Part shown: in pieces, positions 22,594 through 34,202 of the stretch
Numbering within the stretch: position 1 is the stretch's first letter
Layout of the letters: each line of letters begins with the position of its first letter
Source of the DNA: Erinaceus europaeus
Lineage: Eukaryota; Chordata; Mammalia; Eulipotyphla; Erinaceidae
Length of the DNA stretch: 64,000 bases
Assembly: GCF_950295315.1 (NCBI RefSeq)
Contig: NC_080175.1
Coordinates: 65,869,353-65,933,352 of the forward strand
Reading direction: 5' to 3'
Translations under genes and position numbers: made by a program
The notes under the pieces: model-generated
The model's database searches: none
Told to the model about the DNA's origin: nothing
The model's input: the letters and a program-made list of their open reading frames with translations, nothing else

Positions 22594-24208
22594 GGGGGGT
22601 TCCTGGAAGATGATGGACTGAGAAGCTGCTAGTGGCTTGAGCTCGGACCACATCTTCTGGAAACGGTAGGTTCTGCCTTTAGTAGGCCAGTCAATAAGGG
22701 GTCCTAGCAGTGACACCAAGGAGGTGACTATAACTTAATTTGGGTTAAAAAATAGAGTAGAAAAAAAGGGAAAAATTTTTTTTCTTTTAAATTATTAAGC
22801 ACACCTCCTCTCCCTTCCTCCACCCCAGAACCAGTCCATGGGGACCAGCTCCTAGCAGGCTCCCCTGCTGAGCTTCTTTCTTTACCAAGATTCCTGTCTC
22901 ACCAGGGAGTATCATTCATTCTAAGTCTATACCCTTCTGAAACCTCTGGCCTTTTTTCTTTCTAAGTAGCCAACCCCTCCACACCCCGCATAGCTAATTA
23001 AATAATTAAATAAATAAATAAACTCTTTCCTTTCACCGCTCTTTTATGACTGTTCTTTTTCTTATCTTTTTCTTTTTTCTCTCTCTTTCTATTTTTTTCT
23101 TTTTCTCATTCTTGTCATCCTTTCTTCCTTAATCCTACAGCTTCCAAAGCCACAGGCCCCATCCCCCACACCACAAAACAGTGTGATTTTTTCAATTCAC
23201 TGATACACATTTGGGAATTATTTTGGGGAAGAATTCTGACTCAGAGGAGACTCTCACTGTGAGCATCTCTGCTCAACTTCCCTTCCTCCTTTAGCTACCC
23301 CTAGAATATACAGTGGATAGTAGACTTGCATAACTGTCTATTTCAGCTATCCGTCTCTAGTCCTGAGGTTTTTTTTTTTTTCTCCTTCTTAAAAATCAGC
23401 TGCCTTTGATCGCAAGGTTTGAGGTAATCTGGGACAGGGTTTTTTCTACCCTGATCTATTTTATTATTAATATTACATAAAGGCATATATCTTCCCTCCC
23501 CTTTAGGTTGATCAGAATTAACTCTTAGGGTATCTTTCATTGCTAGGGTACTGGGCATATTATCTATTGTGGGAGGAACTTGTCTCCTTACTCCTACCTC
23601 CTCTACAGACTCTCCCCTTCCTCCTCCTCCTAGCTAATTAAAAAAATTAAATTAAATTAAATGAAAAATAAAGTAATCAAAAAAAAAAAACCTTTCCTTT
23701 CACAGCACTTTAATTATGGCTCTTTTTCTTATATTTTCTCTTTTCTCTCTCTTGTCTCTTTTTTTTTCTTTTTTTTTTTTACCTTGTCATGCACTTCTTC
23801 CTTCTTCTTTGCCTTTCTGAATTTCTGAATTATTTTGGGGAAGAAATCTGACTCAGAGTGGACTCTCTATGTGTGTATCTCTGCTCTACTTCCCTTTCCC
23901 TTCTGGTTACCCCTAGAATATACAGTGGATAGTAAATTCAGATAACTGTCTATTCTTGCTATCCCTTCTTTCTTTTCTCTTTCTTCTTCACTGGGATTTG
24001 GTTACTATTTTTTCACGGACTGGAGAAATTGTTTGGCTAACTGGTAGTGATTAAACTGCTTCAATACTTGCTTCAGTTGCTACTGTAATTTCTGAGGTTG
24101 GTGAGTGAAATTATCATAAAGGTATTTAGTACAGTGTTGCTTGGACTCAAGACACAACAACTGAGGAACAACAGAGCATAAAAAAAAAGAAACACATAAA
24201 TCAAAAAA
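22594..24208 (+). promoter_or_regulatory. L1-B 5' UTR with two similar units
   Basis: This UTR is about 1.6 kb and has the same start as L1-A. It contains two copies of a unit made of a C/T-rich part (from 23022 and from 23690) followed by tttggggaagaa, ctgactcagag and cccctagaatatacagtgg (23220-23345 and 23825-23965). About 340 bases between them are unique to this copy. L1-A has only part of this arrangement. Confidence 0.7.
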
Positions 24209-24909
24209 ATGGGCAGATCAAAAACAAATAAAACTGCTACTCCAATGAATGAAGACAAGAGCCCAGAAGAAACTACAAATCAGCCAGAAGTAACCACAGA
24301 ATTAGTCAGACAGAGGATGAGTTACAGAAAACTAAGAAAGAGGTGAAAGAGCTCAAAAAGAGATTGAGAGACACTGAAAACAACAAGAGAGATATATGGG
24401 ATGATCTCAAAAGAAGTAACATTCGTATAATAGGCCTGCCAGAGGAAGAAAGAGAGGAAGAGGAAGAAAACATTCCAGAGTAAATACTAGAAAAAAACTT
24501 CCTATACCTGAAAAACAGAAAGGACATCAAGATTCAAGAGGCCCAGAGAGTTCCAAACAGAATCAACCCAGACCTGAAGACACCAAGACACATCATAGTC
24601 ACAATGAGAAGGAGTAAGGATAAAGAAAGGATCCTAAAGGCTGCAAGAGAGAAACAAAAAGTCAGATACAAGGGAAAACCCATAAGATTATCTGCAGACT
24701 TCTCCACTCAAACTCTAAAAGCCAGAAGAGAATGGCAAGATATCTATCGAGCCCTGAATGAAAAAGGGTTTCAACCAAGGATAATATATCCTGCTAGACT
24801 TTCATTCAAACTAGAGGGAGGGATCAAAACCTTCTTAGACAAACAACAGTTAAAGGAGGCAACCATCACCAAACCGGCCCTGAAAGAGGTTCTAAAAGAC
24901 CTCTTATAA
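24209..24909 (+). pseudogene. L1-B ORF1, broken and internally deleted
   Basis: The ATG at 24209 opens MGRSKTNKTATPMNED. About 220 bases after the codon run for NQPEVTT are missing compared with L1-A, which removes the first part of the coiled coil. A TAA near 24481 and a frameshift follow. From 24604 the C-terminal RNA-binding part (MRRSKDKERILKAAREKQK) is open to the normal TAA at 24907. Confidence 0.88.
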
Positions 24910-24973
24910 ACAAGAACATCACTATAATACTGGCAATATATCAGAGCAAACAAAAAAAATTTTTTTTTGAACA

Positions 24974-27900
24974 ATGGCACTACAATATATTAAATCCATA
25001 ATATCAATAAACTTCAGTGGCTTAACTCACCAACCAAAAGGCACAGAGTGGGGGGATGGATCAAAAAACATAACTCAATCATATGCTGCTTGCAAGAATC
25101 CCATCTGTCACAACAAGATAAACACAGACTTAAAGTGAAAGGATGGAAAACTATCATACAGGCTAACACACCACAAAAAAGGGCAGGAACAGCCATTCTC
25201 ATCTCAGACACGATAGATTTTAAATTAAATAATAAAATATAGGCAAGGACATTACATAATGATTAGAGGACCAATCATCCAAGAATACTTAACAATAATT
25301 AACATCTATGCACCAATGAGGGACCATCTAAATACGTCAAACACGTACTGAAAGAATTTCAAATATACATCAATAGTAATACAATAATAGTGGGAGACCT
25401 CAATACCCCACTTTCACACTTAGACAGATCAACAAAGCAGAGAACCAACAAAGATACAAGAGAATTGAATGAAGAGATTGACAGACTAGACCTCTTGGAC
25501 ATTTTCAGAGTCCTTCACCCCAAAAAACTGGAATACACCTTCTTTTCAAATCCACATAACACATACTCAAGGATAGACCACATGTTAGGCCACAAAGACA
25601 GCATCAGTAAATTCAAGAACATTGAAATCATCCCAAGTATCTTCTCAGACCACAGTGGAGTAAAACTAACATTTAACAACAGACATAAAATTATTAAAAG
25701 TCACAGAATTTGGAAACTACACAACATACTCTTTAAGAACCACTGGGTCAGAGATTCACTCAAGCAGGAGATTCCAATGTTCCTGGAAACAAATGAAAAT
25801 GAAGACACAACCTATCAAAATATTTGGGACACAGCTAAAGCAGTACTGAGAGGGAAACTTATAGCCATACAATCACATATTAAACACCAAGAAGAAGCTC
25901 AAATGAACGACCTTACTGCACACCTCAAGGACTTAGAGGAAGAGGAACAAAGGAACCCTAAAGCAACCAGGACAGAAATCACTAAAGTTAGAGCAGAAAT
26001 AAACAAGATTGAAAATAAAAGAACCATACAAAAGATCAATGAAGCCAAATGTTAATTCATTGAAAGATTAAACAAAATTGACAAACCCCTAGCCAGACTC
26101 ACCAAACAAAAAAGAGAGAAGACTCAAATTAATAGAATTGCAAACGATGGAGGAGATATCACAACTGACACCACAGATATCCAGAGAATCCTGTGAAACT
26201 TCTATAAAGAACTATACGCCACCAAACTAGAGAATCTGGAAGAAATGGAACAATTCCTAGAAGCATATGCCCTTCCGAAACTGAACCAAGAAGAACTACA
26301 AAATCTAAATACACCAATCACAGACAAAGAAATTGAAACCATTATTAAGAATCTCCCCAACAATAAAAGTCCTGGCCAGATGGCTTCACAAACTAATTCT
26401 ACAAAACTTTCAGGAAACAGTTAGTACCCATACTTCTGAAGCTTTTCCATTCTTATTCTTCTAGCATTTGCCCAAGCTTTTCCATAAGATTGAAGAAATA
26501 GGAATACTCCCTTCCACCTTCTATGAAGCCAACATCACCCTGATACCAAAAGCTGATAGTGACAGAACAAAAAAGGAAAATTATAGACCAATATCTCTGA
26601 TGAACATAGATGCCAAAATATTAAACAAGATCTTGGCCAACCAAATACCACAACATATCAAAAAGATTGGTCATCACAACCAAGTGGGATTCATCCCAGG
26701 AATGCAAGGCTAGTTCAACATCCGTAAGTCAAACAATGTCATTCACCACATCAATAAAAGCAAAGCCAAAAACCACATGATTATCTCAATAGATGCAGAG
26801 AAAACCTTTGACAAAATCCAACACCCATTCATGCTCAAAACTCTACAAAAAATGGGAATATATGGGAAATTCCTCAAGATAGTGGAGTCTATATAAAACA
26901 TACAGCCAACATCATACTCAATGGACAGAAGCTGAAAGCATTCCCCCTCAGATCGGGGACTAGACAGGGCTGTCCACTGTCACAGTACTCTTCAACATAG
27001 TAGTGTAAGTTATTGCCATATCAATCAGGCAAGAGAAAGAAATCAAAGGAATACAGATGGGAAGGGAAGAAGCCAAGCTCTCACTATTTGCAGATGATAT
27101 GATAGTATACATAGAAAGACCTAAAGAATGCAGCAGAAAATTACTGGAAGTTATTAGGCAATATAGCAAGGTATCAGGCTACAAAATCAATGTACAAAAA
27201 TCAGTGGCATTACTTTATGCAAACACTAAATCTGAAGAAGAAGACATCCAGAAATCACTCCCCTTTACTTTTTCAGCAAAATCAATCAAATACCTAGGAA
27301 TAAAGTTGACCAAATAAGTGAAAGACTTGTATGCAGAAAACTATGAGTCACTACTCAAGGAAATAGAAACTGATACCAAGAAATGGAAAGATATCCCATG
27401 ATCATGGATTGGAAGAATAAATAACAACAAAATGAATATTCTCCCCAGAGCCATATACAAATTTAATGCAATATCCATCAAAGTTCCACCAAGCTTCTTT
27501 AAGAGAATAGAACAAACACTACAATCATTTATCTGGAACATGAAAAAACCTAGAATTGCCAAAACCATCTTAAGGAAAAGAAACAGAAATGGAGGCATCA
27601 CACTCCCAGACCTTAAACAATATTATAAAGCCATCATCATCAAAACAGCATGATACTTGAACAAAAACAGGCACACAGACCAGTGGAACAAAATTGAAAG
27701 CCCAGAAATAAATCCCCACACCAATGGACATCTAATCTTTGATAAGGGGGCCCAAAGGATTAAATGGAAAAAGGAGGCTCTCTTCAATAAATAGTGCTGG
27801 GAAAACTGGGTTGTAACATGCAGAAGAATGAAATTGAACCACTTTATCTCACCAGAAACAAAAATCAACTCCAAATGAATCAAAGACCTAGATGTCAGAC

Positions 27901-28603
27901 CAGAAACAATCAAATACTTAGAGGAAAACATTGATAAAACAGTTTCCCACCTACCCCTCAAGGACATCTTTGATGAATCAAACCCAATTGCAAGGAAGAC
28001 TAAAGCAGAAACAAACCAATGGGACTACATTAAATTGAAAAGCTTCTGCACAGCCAAAGAAACTGAAACAAACAAAGAGACCCCTCACAGAATGGGAGAA
28101 GATCTTCACATGCCATACATCAGACAAGAAACTAATCACCAAAATATACAGAGAACTCAGCAAACTTAGCACCAAAAATCCAATGACCCCATCCAAAAAT
28201 GGGCAGAGGATATGAACAAAACATTCACCTCAGAGGAGATCCAAAAGGCTAACAAACATATGATAAACTGCTATAGGTCACTGATTGTCAGAGAAATGCA
28301 AATTAAGACAACACTAAGATACCACCTCACTCCTGTAAGAATGGCATATATCAAAAAGGACAGCAGCAACAAATGCTGAAGAGGTTGTGGGGACAGAGGA
28401 ACCCTTTTACATTGCTGGTGGGAATGTAAATTGGTACAGCCTCTGTGGAGAGAAGTCTGGAAAACTCTCAGAAGGCTAGACATGGACCCTCCATATTATC
28501 CAATAATTCCTCTCCTTGGGTTATACCCCAAGGACTCCATAACACCCAACCAAAAAGAGGTGTGTACTCCTATGTTCATAGCAGCACCATTCATAATGGC
28601 TAA
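24974..28603 (+). pseudogene. L1-B ORF2, broken, 3' end lost to an ERV
   Basis: The start ATG is at 24974. The endonuclease part shows LQESHLSQQDKHR near 25095 and an open stretch from 25390 with the catalytic SDHSG near 25650. The RT part keeps FADDMIVY near 27090, so the active-site Asp pair is intact, unlike L1-A. Breaks include a stop near 26054, TGA 26194, an insertion of about 40 bases near 26440-26470, and TAA 27315. The last part ends in the ERV at 28603. Two of the stops (TGA 26194 and TAA 27315) occur at the same codons in L1-A. Confidence 0.9.
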
Positions 28604-29063
28604 TGCCGGGATAGCCTGAGGGTACTTCTTCCCGAGCTAGTGCTCTCAGGTTGGAGAGAACTCAACTGGTGCCAATCTAGGCTGCTGCGTGGGAGAGGGA
28701 TCAGGAACTTGTGTCGCACTAACTTCGCAGGAGATACACTCTGGAACTCTTGGAGCTGGAAAGCAATTTCCAAGTGTCTTTAATCAGAAGAGCAGCTGTT
28801 TTTATACTCTCCAAGTAGGGTGGAAACAGGATGTGATATAGAGAGGGTGGAGAGAAAAGTGACTGGTGAAAATTAGAGTGTGACAAGGAGGGGGCGGAGC
28901 AGGTGATAATCCTATCACTGAACCACCAATGCTCTGGAGGGAGTGCTTTATGTAAATGTAAAAGTGATTTATGTAAATAGACCAAAGCTTTGAATGGGAT
29001 TAAATCTATCCCTATATAGGCACATGGGTAAGCAGAAGCCAGGGGTAGCTGGCATACTATCCA
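28604..29063 (-). repeat. ERV-B 3' LTR
   Basis: This LTR is 460 bp, starting TG at 28604 and ending CA at 29063 on the plus strand. On the minus strand it carries TATAAAAA (complement of 28799-28806) and an ATTAAA (complement of 28779-28784). Its sequence is unrelated to the ERV-n LTR and to the two solo LTRs at 48807 and 58986. Confidence 0.85.
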
Positions 29064-29084
29064 ATATCTCCCCCTTTCTTTTTA
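29064..29084 (-). promoter_or_regulatory. Polypurine tract of ERV-B
   Basis: The minus strand reads aaaaagaaagggggagatat directly before the 3' LTR, as expected for plus-strand priming. Confidence 0.85.
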
Positions 29085-30921
29085 ACTATTTGCCATAGTA
29101 TCAGGAGTGTGGGGCACTTTGTGAGGCAGGGAGACTGAGAAGAGGCACACCTTTTTGGAGTTCTACTGTCCCTCCTTGCTCAACCTCTCCATGGAGAGAG
29201 AGACTAACAGGATTGACACACCCCTCAGGCTCAAGCCCTTCCAAGCTCAACCATATCCTCACAATTCCCCAACATTTCCCTCTTACTTAATGGCCATATA
29301 TAACTGGGTCAACGTCTGTAAAAGGCTTCATCTCTGTCAGGGGAATAGCAGTGTAGGGGTGAACAGAAACCTGTTGGGAAGAAAGCAGAATAATAGCGTG
29401 TAAGTGTTTTTAAAAAGAACTAGCACAAGACAGGGAGGGATAAGTAAGAGTAGCAAGAGACAGAGTGAGCCTGATGGATGGAGGAGTGGGGGCCTAATAA
29501 GCCGAGGGGCTAGAGGGGTGATCTGGCATTGCAAAATCTTGAGTCAGCTGGCGGAAAGTTCTATGAACTGCTACAGTCATTCTTCAAGAAGTCCAGCAGT
29601 ATAAAGGGAGTGTCCAGCAAGTTCTATAGAAGCATCAGTCCAATGTCAACAGCCAGGAATTAAATGCCACACGTCTATCTTGATGGAGGAGAACTCTTCT
29701 CTGTAGAGAGTGACCTGGAACCGCCAAAACATGATGGGCGAAACAGAAGCAGGAAGAGCAGACACCGATGGTTGAGAAAAAGGCAATAGGAAAGTCTTGT
29801 CCTTTGGAGTCTGTGAATCAGGTTCTCCAGATCGTGTCAGGTTACATCATGGGTTTTGGGGGATGGCTTTAATTGTGGGTGATGTCAGAGATCAGGGATC
29901 CAAGATGGATTTCTGGGGATTCTATATGAGCAGATGCTTCTTTTTGCAAAGGCTTGTCATAGCTGTAGTCAATTACTTATGAAAAAACTTTGTAACAAAG
30001 TTTACTACAATTGATAACTCAATGATTATAATTGGTTTAGGTATCTTTATAATTTCGTGTAAAGGTCATCTTATGTGACCTCATGTAGCAGTCTAGCAAA
30101 ATTTTCATGCCGAATTTAAGTCACATATATTGATTCTTAACTATTTTTACATTGGGTTTTTAAGCAAACTCAGGTTACTAGAGTTAACACATTTTAGTGA
30201 CATTTTTTTTTTGGTACATTTACAATATCAGATTGATGCCAAATTTGTTGTGGATTAATTTCCACAAGATATCTTACAGGACATTTTTTGGGGCCCTCCA
30301 AAAATGTCCTGTATAGAGGATTTGTATTTTAACTTAGGAGGTGATGAATTGTCACATTGAATATTTAGAGTTTTACCTTAAACACTCAGTTACTTTAATG
30401 AATTGATTTTACCTCTTCTCGTAAGAATGTAGCTTCGAAGTTACAATTTAACCATTAAGTTAATGTTTACCAAACTTGAAACATGCATATTAAACATATA
30501 GTTTATAACACGCAGGAAAAGAAAAACTTGTAAATAAGACATATCATTTCAAATGCGAATTTAGATCTACTGTCATAGTTGAACCATCTTTACTCACACA
30601 GTTTAAGACTAAAAATTTCATATTTATATCAAGACTTAAAAAAAAATCAAAAAGAGGAATGAACAATTTTTGGACTGTTTCTGGACGTCTCCAGAAACCA
30701 TGGCTGTGTCCAGCCATTTTATATAAAGTCAGTTAACTTTCAGAGTACTCTGAGCACAATGGGTCATACAAAAATTTTGGTCACTCAACTCACTGATTTT
30801 TTTTTTTTCACTCACTCACTTACTCACAAAACACAACTGGCCAGTCATATCATAAGACATTCGGGGGGTGGGGGGGAAGAGTTCTGTGAATCAGATTTTT
30901 TTTTGATTCTGCCATGCTGTG
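29085..30921 (-). other. ERV-B post-pol region, no envelope
   Basis: About 1.8 kb lies between the end of pol and the purine tract. No envelope protein, signal peptide or membrane segment is recognisable. The part at 30123-30565 shares three collinear blocks with ERV-n. Two adjacent hairpins lie at 30248-30313. The rest (29085-30000) has no identified function and may be a decayed envelope or a leader/export region. Confidence 0.7.
30248..30313 (-). promoter_or_regulatory. Pair of adjacent inverted repeats
   Basis: Arms ttgtgga (30248-30254) and tccacaa (30261-30267) pair perfectly over 7 bases with a 6-base loop. Eight bases later tacaggacattttt (30275-30288) and aaaaatgtcctgta (30300-30313) pair perfectly over 14 bases with an 11-base loop. 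In the viral RNA these would form two stem-loops between pol and the 3' LTR, where simple retroviruses place nuclear export elements. The function is inference. Confidence 0.5.
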
Positions 30922-32214
30922 TTATGGATCCTGGGGTGCATCCTGTAGCCAGTCCTCTTGCAGCCAGTCTTCTTGTAGTGTTTCTTGTTCTTCAGGGATA
31001 TCAGCGCCATCATGTGGGTATTGCCGGACAAGGTGGGCAGGAACCCAATCCGGCTTGGAGTAATTTTGCGGAAAAATGCATGCGAAACCCCTCCCCATAG
31101 TCAACAGGGGGTCAGGTCCTTTCCAAATTTTATCAAGTGGGTCTTTCCATTTGACTTTAATAGCTGGGAGGGTGGGTGGTGTTTGCCAATGAAGAATTAT
31201 AGGAGGTTGGTCTGAGTTTTTGTAAATATTAAAGAGATTTAATGTAGTTAAGGCTTTTGCCAGCTGGATATTAGGGGGGTACATTTCCCCTTTTTCTTTA
31301 TTTAATTTAGCCTTAAGAGTTTGATGGGCCCTCTCAACAATGCCTTGTCCCTGTGGATTATACGGAATGCCTGTAGTATGAGTAATGTTCCAGAGGGAAC
31401 AAAAATCTTTAAATTGTTTGCTGGCAAAAGCAGGTCCATTATCCGTTTTAAGTTGAAGAGGTAAGCCCATTACAGCAAAACAGGAGAGCATATGGCTTAT
31501 AAGCTTTTTGGAGTTTTCTCCAGTCTGAGCTGTAGCCCACATAAACTTAGAGAAGGTATCAATTGAGACGAACACATATTTTTGTTTGCCAAAGTTAGGT
31601 ATGTGGGTAACATCAATTTGCCAAAGAGCGTTGGCTTTTAAACCTCGAGGATTAACCCCTAGAGTCTGAATAGCAGGTGTTTTGATTAGACCTGCACAGG
31701 AGGAACATGTAGCAAGAATACGTTTTAACTGTGGCAGAGGAATATCAGGAAATCGAGCTCGAAGACCTTTAAGATTAACATGGGTTAGGGAATGAAAGTC
31801 AGCAGGATTAGAGACAGAGGCTAGGAGAATTCCTGTGGAGGCAAGGCGGTCAGCTGCAGCATTCTCTTTGGACAGGGGACCAGAAAGAGGGCTGTGGGAA
31901 CGTAGGTGCTGAACATACAGTGGATGGGTTCGAGAACAGAGCATAGAGGCAATTTGAATTAAAAGAGGAGAAAGTGGGTTGTCATCAATTCTTACATAAG
32001 ATCGTGCAAGCCATGGAAGTAAGTTAACAGTATACACACTGTCAGAAAAAAGGTTGAAGGATTCTGGTACAGCTTTTAATGCAAGGAAAACAGCATAAAG
32101 TTCTTTGTACTGAGGGGAATTATCAGGAAGTTCAGTAAAGAGAGGTTTGGGGTATTGCTGGTCTGGATAATATATAAGGGCAGCAGCTCCCTTTTTTCCA
32201 CCATCAGTGAACAC
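30922..32214 (-). CDS. pol: ERV-B RNase H-integrase, uninterrupted pol frame
   Basis: This is an open frame of 430 codons, the C-terminal half of Pol. RNase H comes first: TDGG (Asp 4), KELYAVFLALK (Glu 37), FSDSVY (Asp 57) and AAADRLA (Asp 121) supply the four metal-binding residues. The integrase follows with a zinc site HSLTH / CSSC (about 140-172) and the catalytic triad Asp 200 (LWQIDVTHI), Asp 257 (KTDNGPA) and Glu 293 (GIVERAH), the last two 35 residues apart as usual. The C-terminal DNA-binding part is near 355-400, then an acidic tail with a repeated EDWLQ. The first Met is only the first Met after an upstream stop; the natural protein would come from Gag-Pro-Pol frameshifting. The frame is intact, but pol upstream is broken. 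Confidence 0.85.
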   Translation of the reverse strand: MFTDGGKKGAAALIYYPDQQYPKPLFTELPDNSPQYKELYAVFLALKAVPESFNLFSDSVYTVNLLPWLARSYVRIDDNPLSPLLIQIASMLCSRTHPLYVQHLRSHSPLSGPLSKENAAADRLASTGILLASVSNPADFHSLTHVNLKGLRARFPDIPLPQLKRILATCSSCAGLIKTPAIQTLGVNPRGLKANALWQIDVTHIPNFGKQKYVFVSIDTFSKFMWATAQTGENSKKLISHMLSCFAVMGLPLQLKTDNGPAFASKQFKDFCSLWNITHTTGIPYNPQGQGIVERAHQTLKAKLNKEKGEMYPPNIQLAKALTTLNLFNIYKNSDQPPIILHWQTPPTLPAIKVKWKDPLDKIWKGPDPLLTMGRGFACIFPQNYSKPDWVPAHLVRQYPHDGADIPEEQETLQEDWLQEDWLQDAPQDP

Positions 32215-32337
32215 TGTAGGAGCAGAGGGGATGGGATCTCAAGAGAAAAGTTTAGGTACTAGTAGAGGCAACAGAGGTAAAGAAGCTATCAAATTATTAG
32301 AGGGAAAATGATTATCTAATTGTCCTGAAAAACCCAT

Positions 32338-33497
32338 TTAACTTATGGCAAAACGAGAATGGTGGAGTATGAGCCATTCTGTATCTGTGAGAGAAAAGGG
32401 AAGAATGATTGAATCTGGTTCCCTTCCTAAGACCTGAACCGATCTATTTCTTCCTTGGCAAACCATAAATGCTAAGGCATCAATCTCGGTAAGGAGTCTT
32501 GGAGCTCCGCCTACTGGCGTATGAAGCCATTTGAGAATGCCATGTTTCTGCCACAATGCCCCCACTACTGTGGGGGTGGAGTTAAAGATTAGAAGATTTA
32601 CTGGAGAGGAGGGGGAGAACCGAACGAGGTGCAAGTCCTGGAGAGCCTGGTTAACTTTTTCCAGTGCCAAGGAGGCTTCGGGGGTTAACATACGCTTTGA
32701 GGAGGGCTGTTTGTTTCCTTTTAACAGATCGAACAGTGGTTGCAGGCAGCTCATAGGCAGATAAAGATACTGCCTAAGCCAATTCAAATTTCCAAGAAAA
32801 CTTTGTAAAAAAGCAAGAGTGAGATTAGAAGGAAAAGTAACACAAGGTTTTAAAGGATGAATCTGCGTTAGGGAAATCTCTGAGCCTAAGAAAGATATTG
32901 GAGGGATTAGCTGTATCTTCTCAGGAGCTACATTAAGTCCACTTCTCTTTAAGGCAGGGATTAGAAAATCACGTAGGGCGGAGAGATCTGTATCTAATTC
33001 TCCCCATATTAACATGTCATCCATATAATGAAAAACCTTAAGGCCCTTATGAATATATGGAAAAAGGGCAGATTTAACAGTCTCTTGACAAATAGTAGGA
33101 CTATTAGCCATGCCCTGGGGCAGTACTACCCATTCAAATCTATCAGCAGGGCTGGCATTATTAATAGAAGAGACAGAGAAAGCAAAACTTTTATAATCTT
33201 GTGGGTGTAAGGAAATAGAGAAAAAACAATCCTGTATATCAATAGTATGATTGGAATTCCTGTGGGAATCACGGAAGCAAGAGGCAAACCCCTTTGGGGG
33301 GAGCCCCAAACCTGCATGGTTTTATTAACTGCACGAAGATCTTGGAGGAGGCACCATTTTCCTGAGAGCTTTTTAATCACAAAGACTGGAGTATTCCATG
33401 GGCTCCAAGAATGACAAATGTGTCCCAAAGATAACTGCTTTTGGACGAGTTCTTTTAAAATTTCTAGGTTCTCCCTAGGCAAAGGCCACTGTTCCAC
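32338..33497 (-). pseudogene. pol: ERV-B reverse transcriptase, broken
   Basis: The polymerase part of Pol copies RNA into DNA. The N-terminal stretch (MEQWPLPRENLEILKELV, SPWNTPVFVIKK, WCLLQDLRAVN) runs from 33497. A frameshift near 33300 moves reading to a second open stretch of 323 codons. There the first catalytic Asp is in TIDIQDCFFSISL, then LPQGMANSPT, and the YMDD box is near 33018. The connection region with WLRQYLYLPM follows. A stop lies at 32338-32340, before RNase H, and a further stop separates it from the frame that starts at 32214. All active-site residues are kept. Confidence 0.87.
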
Positions 33498-33556
33498 CCA
33501 GACAGGCTCATTAGAAAGCCAATCTAAATGGGGAGTTCTGTTACGAACAGTGGCAG

Positions 33557-34183
33557 TTAGTATTGGGGGTGCTGCTTGGGTCTAGCAGTCTCACAGGAGT
33601 GAGTGTGGTGTCCTGCAGAGGTGTCTGAGGATCTCACTACATCTAAAGATTCCAGCAAGTCTCTTCCCAATAAATTGGTGCTTATATCAGCTATTAAAGG
33701 CTGAAATTGTCTGGTAGTCCCTTCTGGATCTTCCCACACAAGGGGATCTCATGTGCGGAATGCCTGAGTCAATCCTCCAACACCATGTAAGCGTGGTCCT
33801 GGGAGGAGTTCCCAACTCTGGGGAACCTCTGCTTGTCTTAATATGGTCTTATCTGCTCCCGTGTCAATCAAACACTTAAGAGGAATATTACCAATCTTTA
33901 CTGTCATAGTTGGGTGACCCCTTTCTAAAACAGGGGTGGTCCATAAAATCTCAGGCTCCAAATTCGAGCTATTCTCTTGCTCCAGCCAGTTATTTCTATG
34001 CTGGAAGTTCCCACATACCACGGGTTCTTCCTTCTGCTCACCCTCTGTTATTGTTACTTTTCGTGGTGGGTGTAGCGACGGATTGGGTTCCAAGCTGGGC
34101 TTCTGTTTGTGGAAGAAGGGCACAGCACCAAGCAGGTGACCTGCTTCCTTCCCTCTTGGGGACGGGGCTAAGGGAAGCCCCAC
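33557..34183 (-). pseudogene. pro: ERV-B protease, broken
   Basis: This aspartic protease matures Gag and Pol. The active site LIDTGADKTIL (near residue 105-115 of the stretch 34183-33749) is intact, and a glycine-rich flap-like HGVGGLT follows. A stop near 33749 interrupts it; the next stretch (33739-33557) carries the expected C-terminal motif LLGRDLLESL in the same order. The upstream 90 residues are proline- and charge-rich with no assigned role. No dUTPase domain was seen. Confidence 0.82.
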
Positions 34184-34202
34184 GCCTAGTTTAAATCCCT
34201 GT

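Noticed and set aside
29085..30000. Envelope gene in the post-pol part of ERV-B
   Set aside because: No signal peptide, cysteine pattern or membrane segment was seen in any frame, and stops are frequent.
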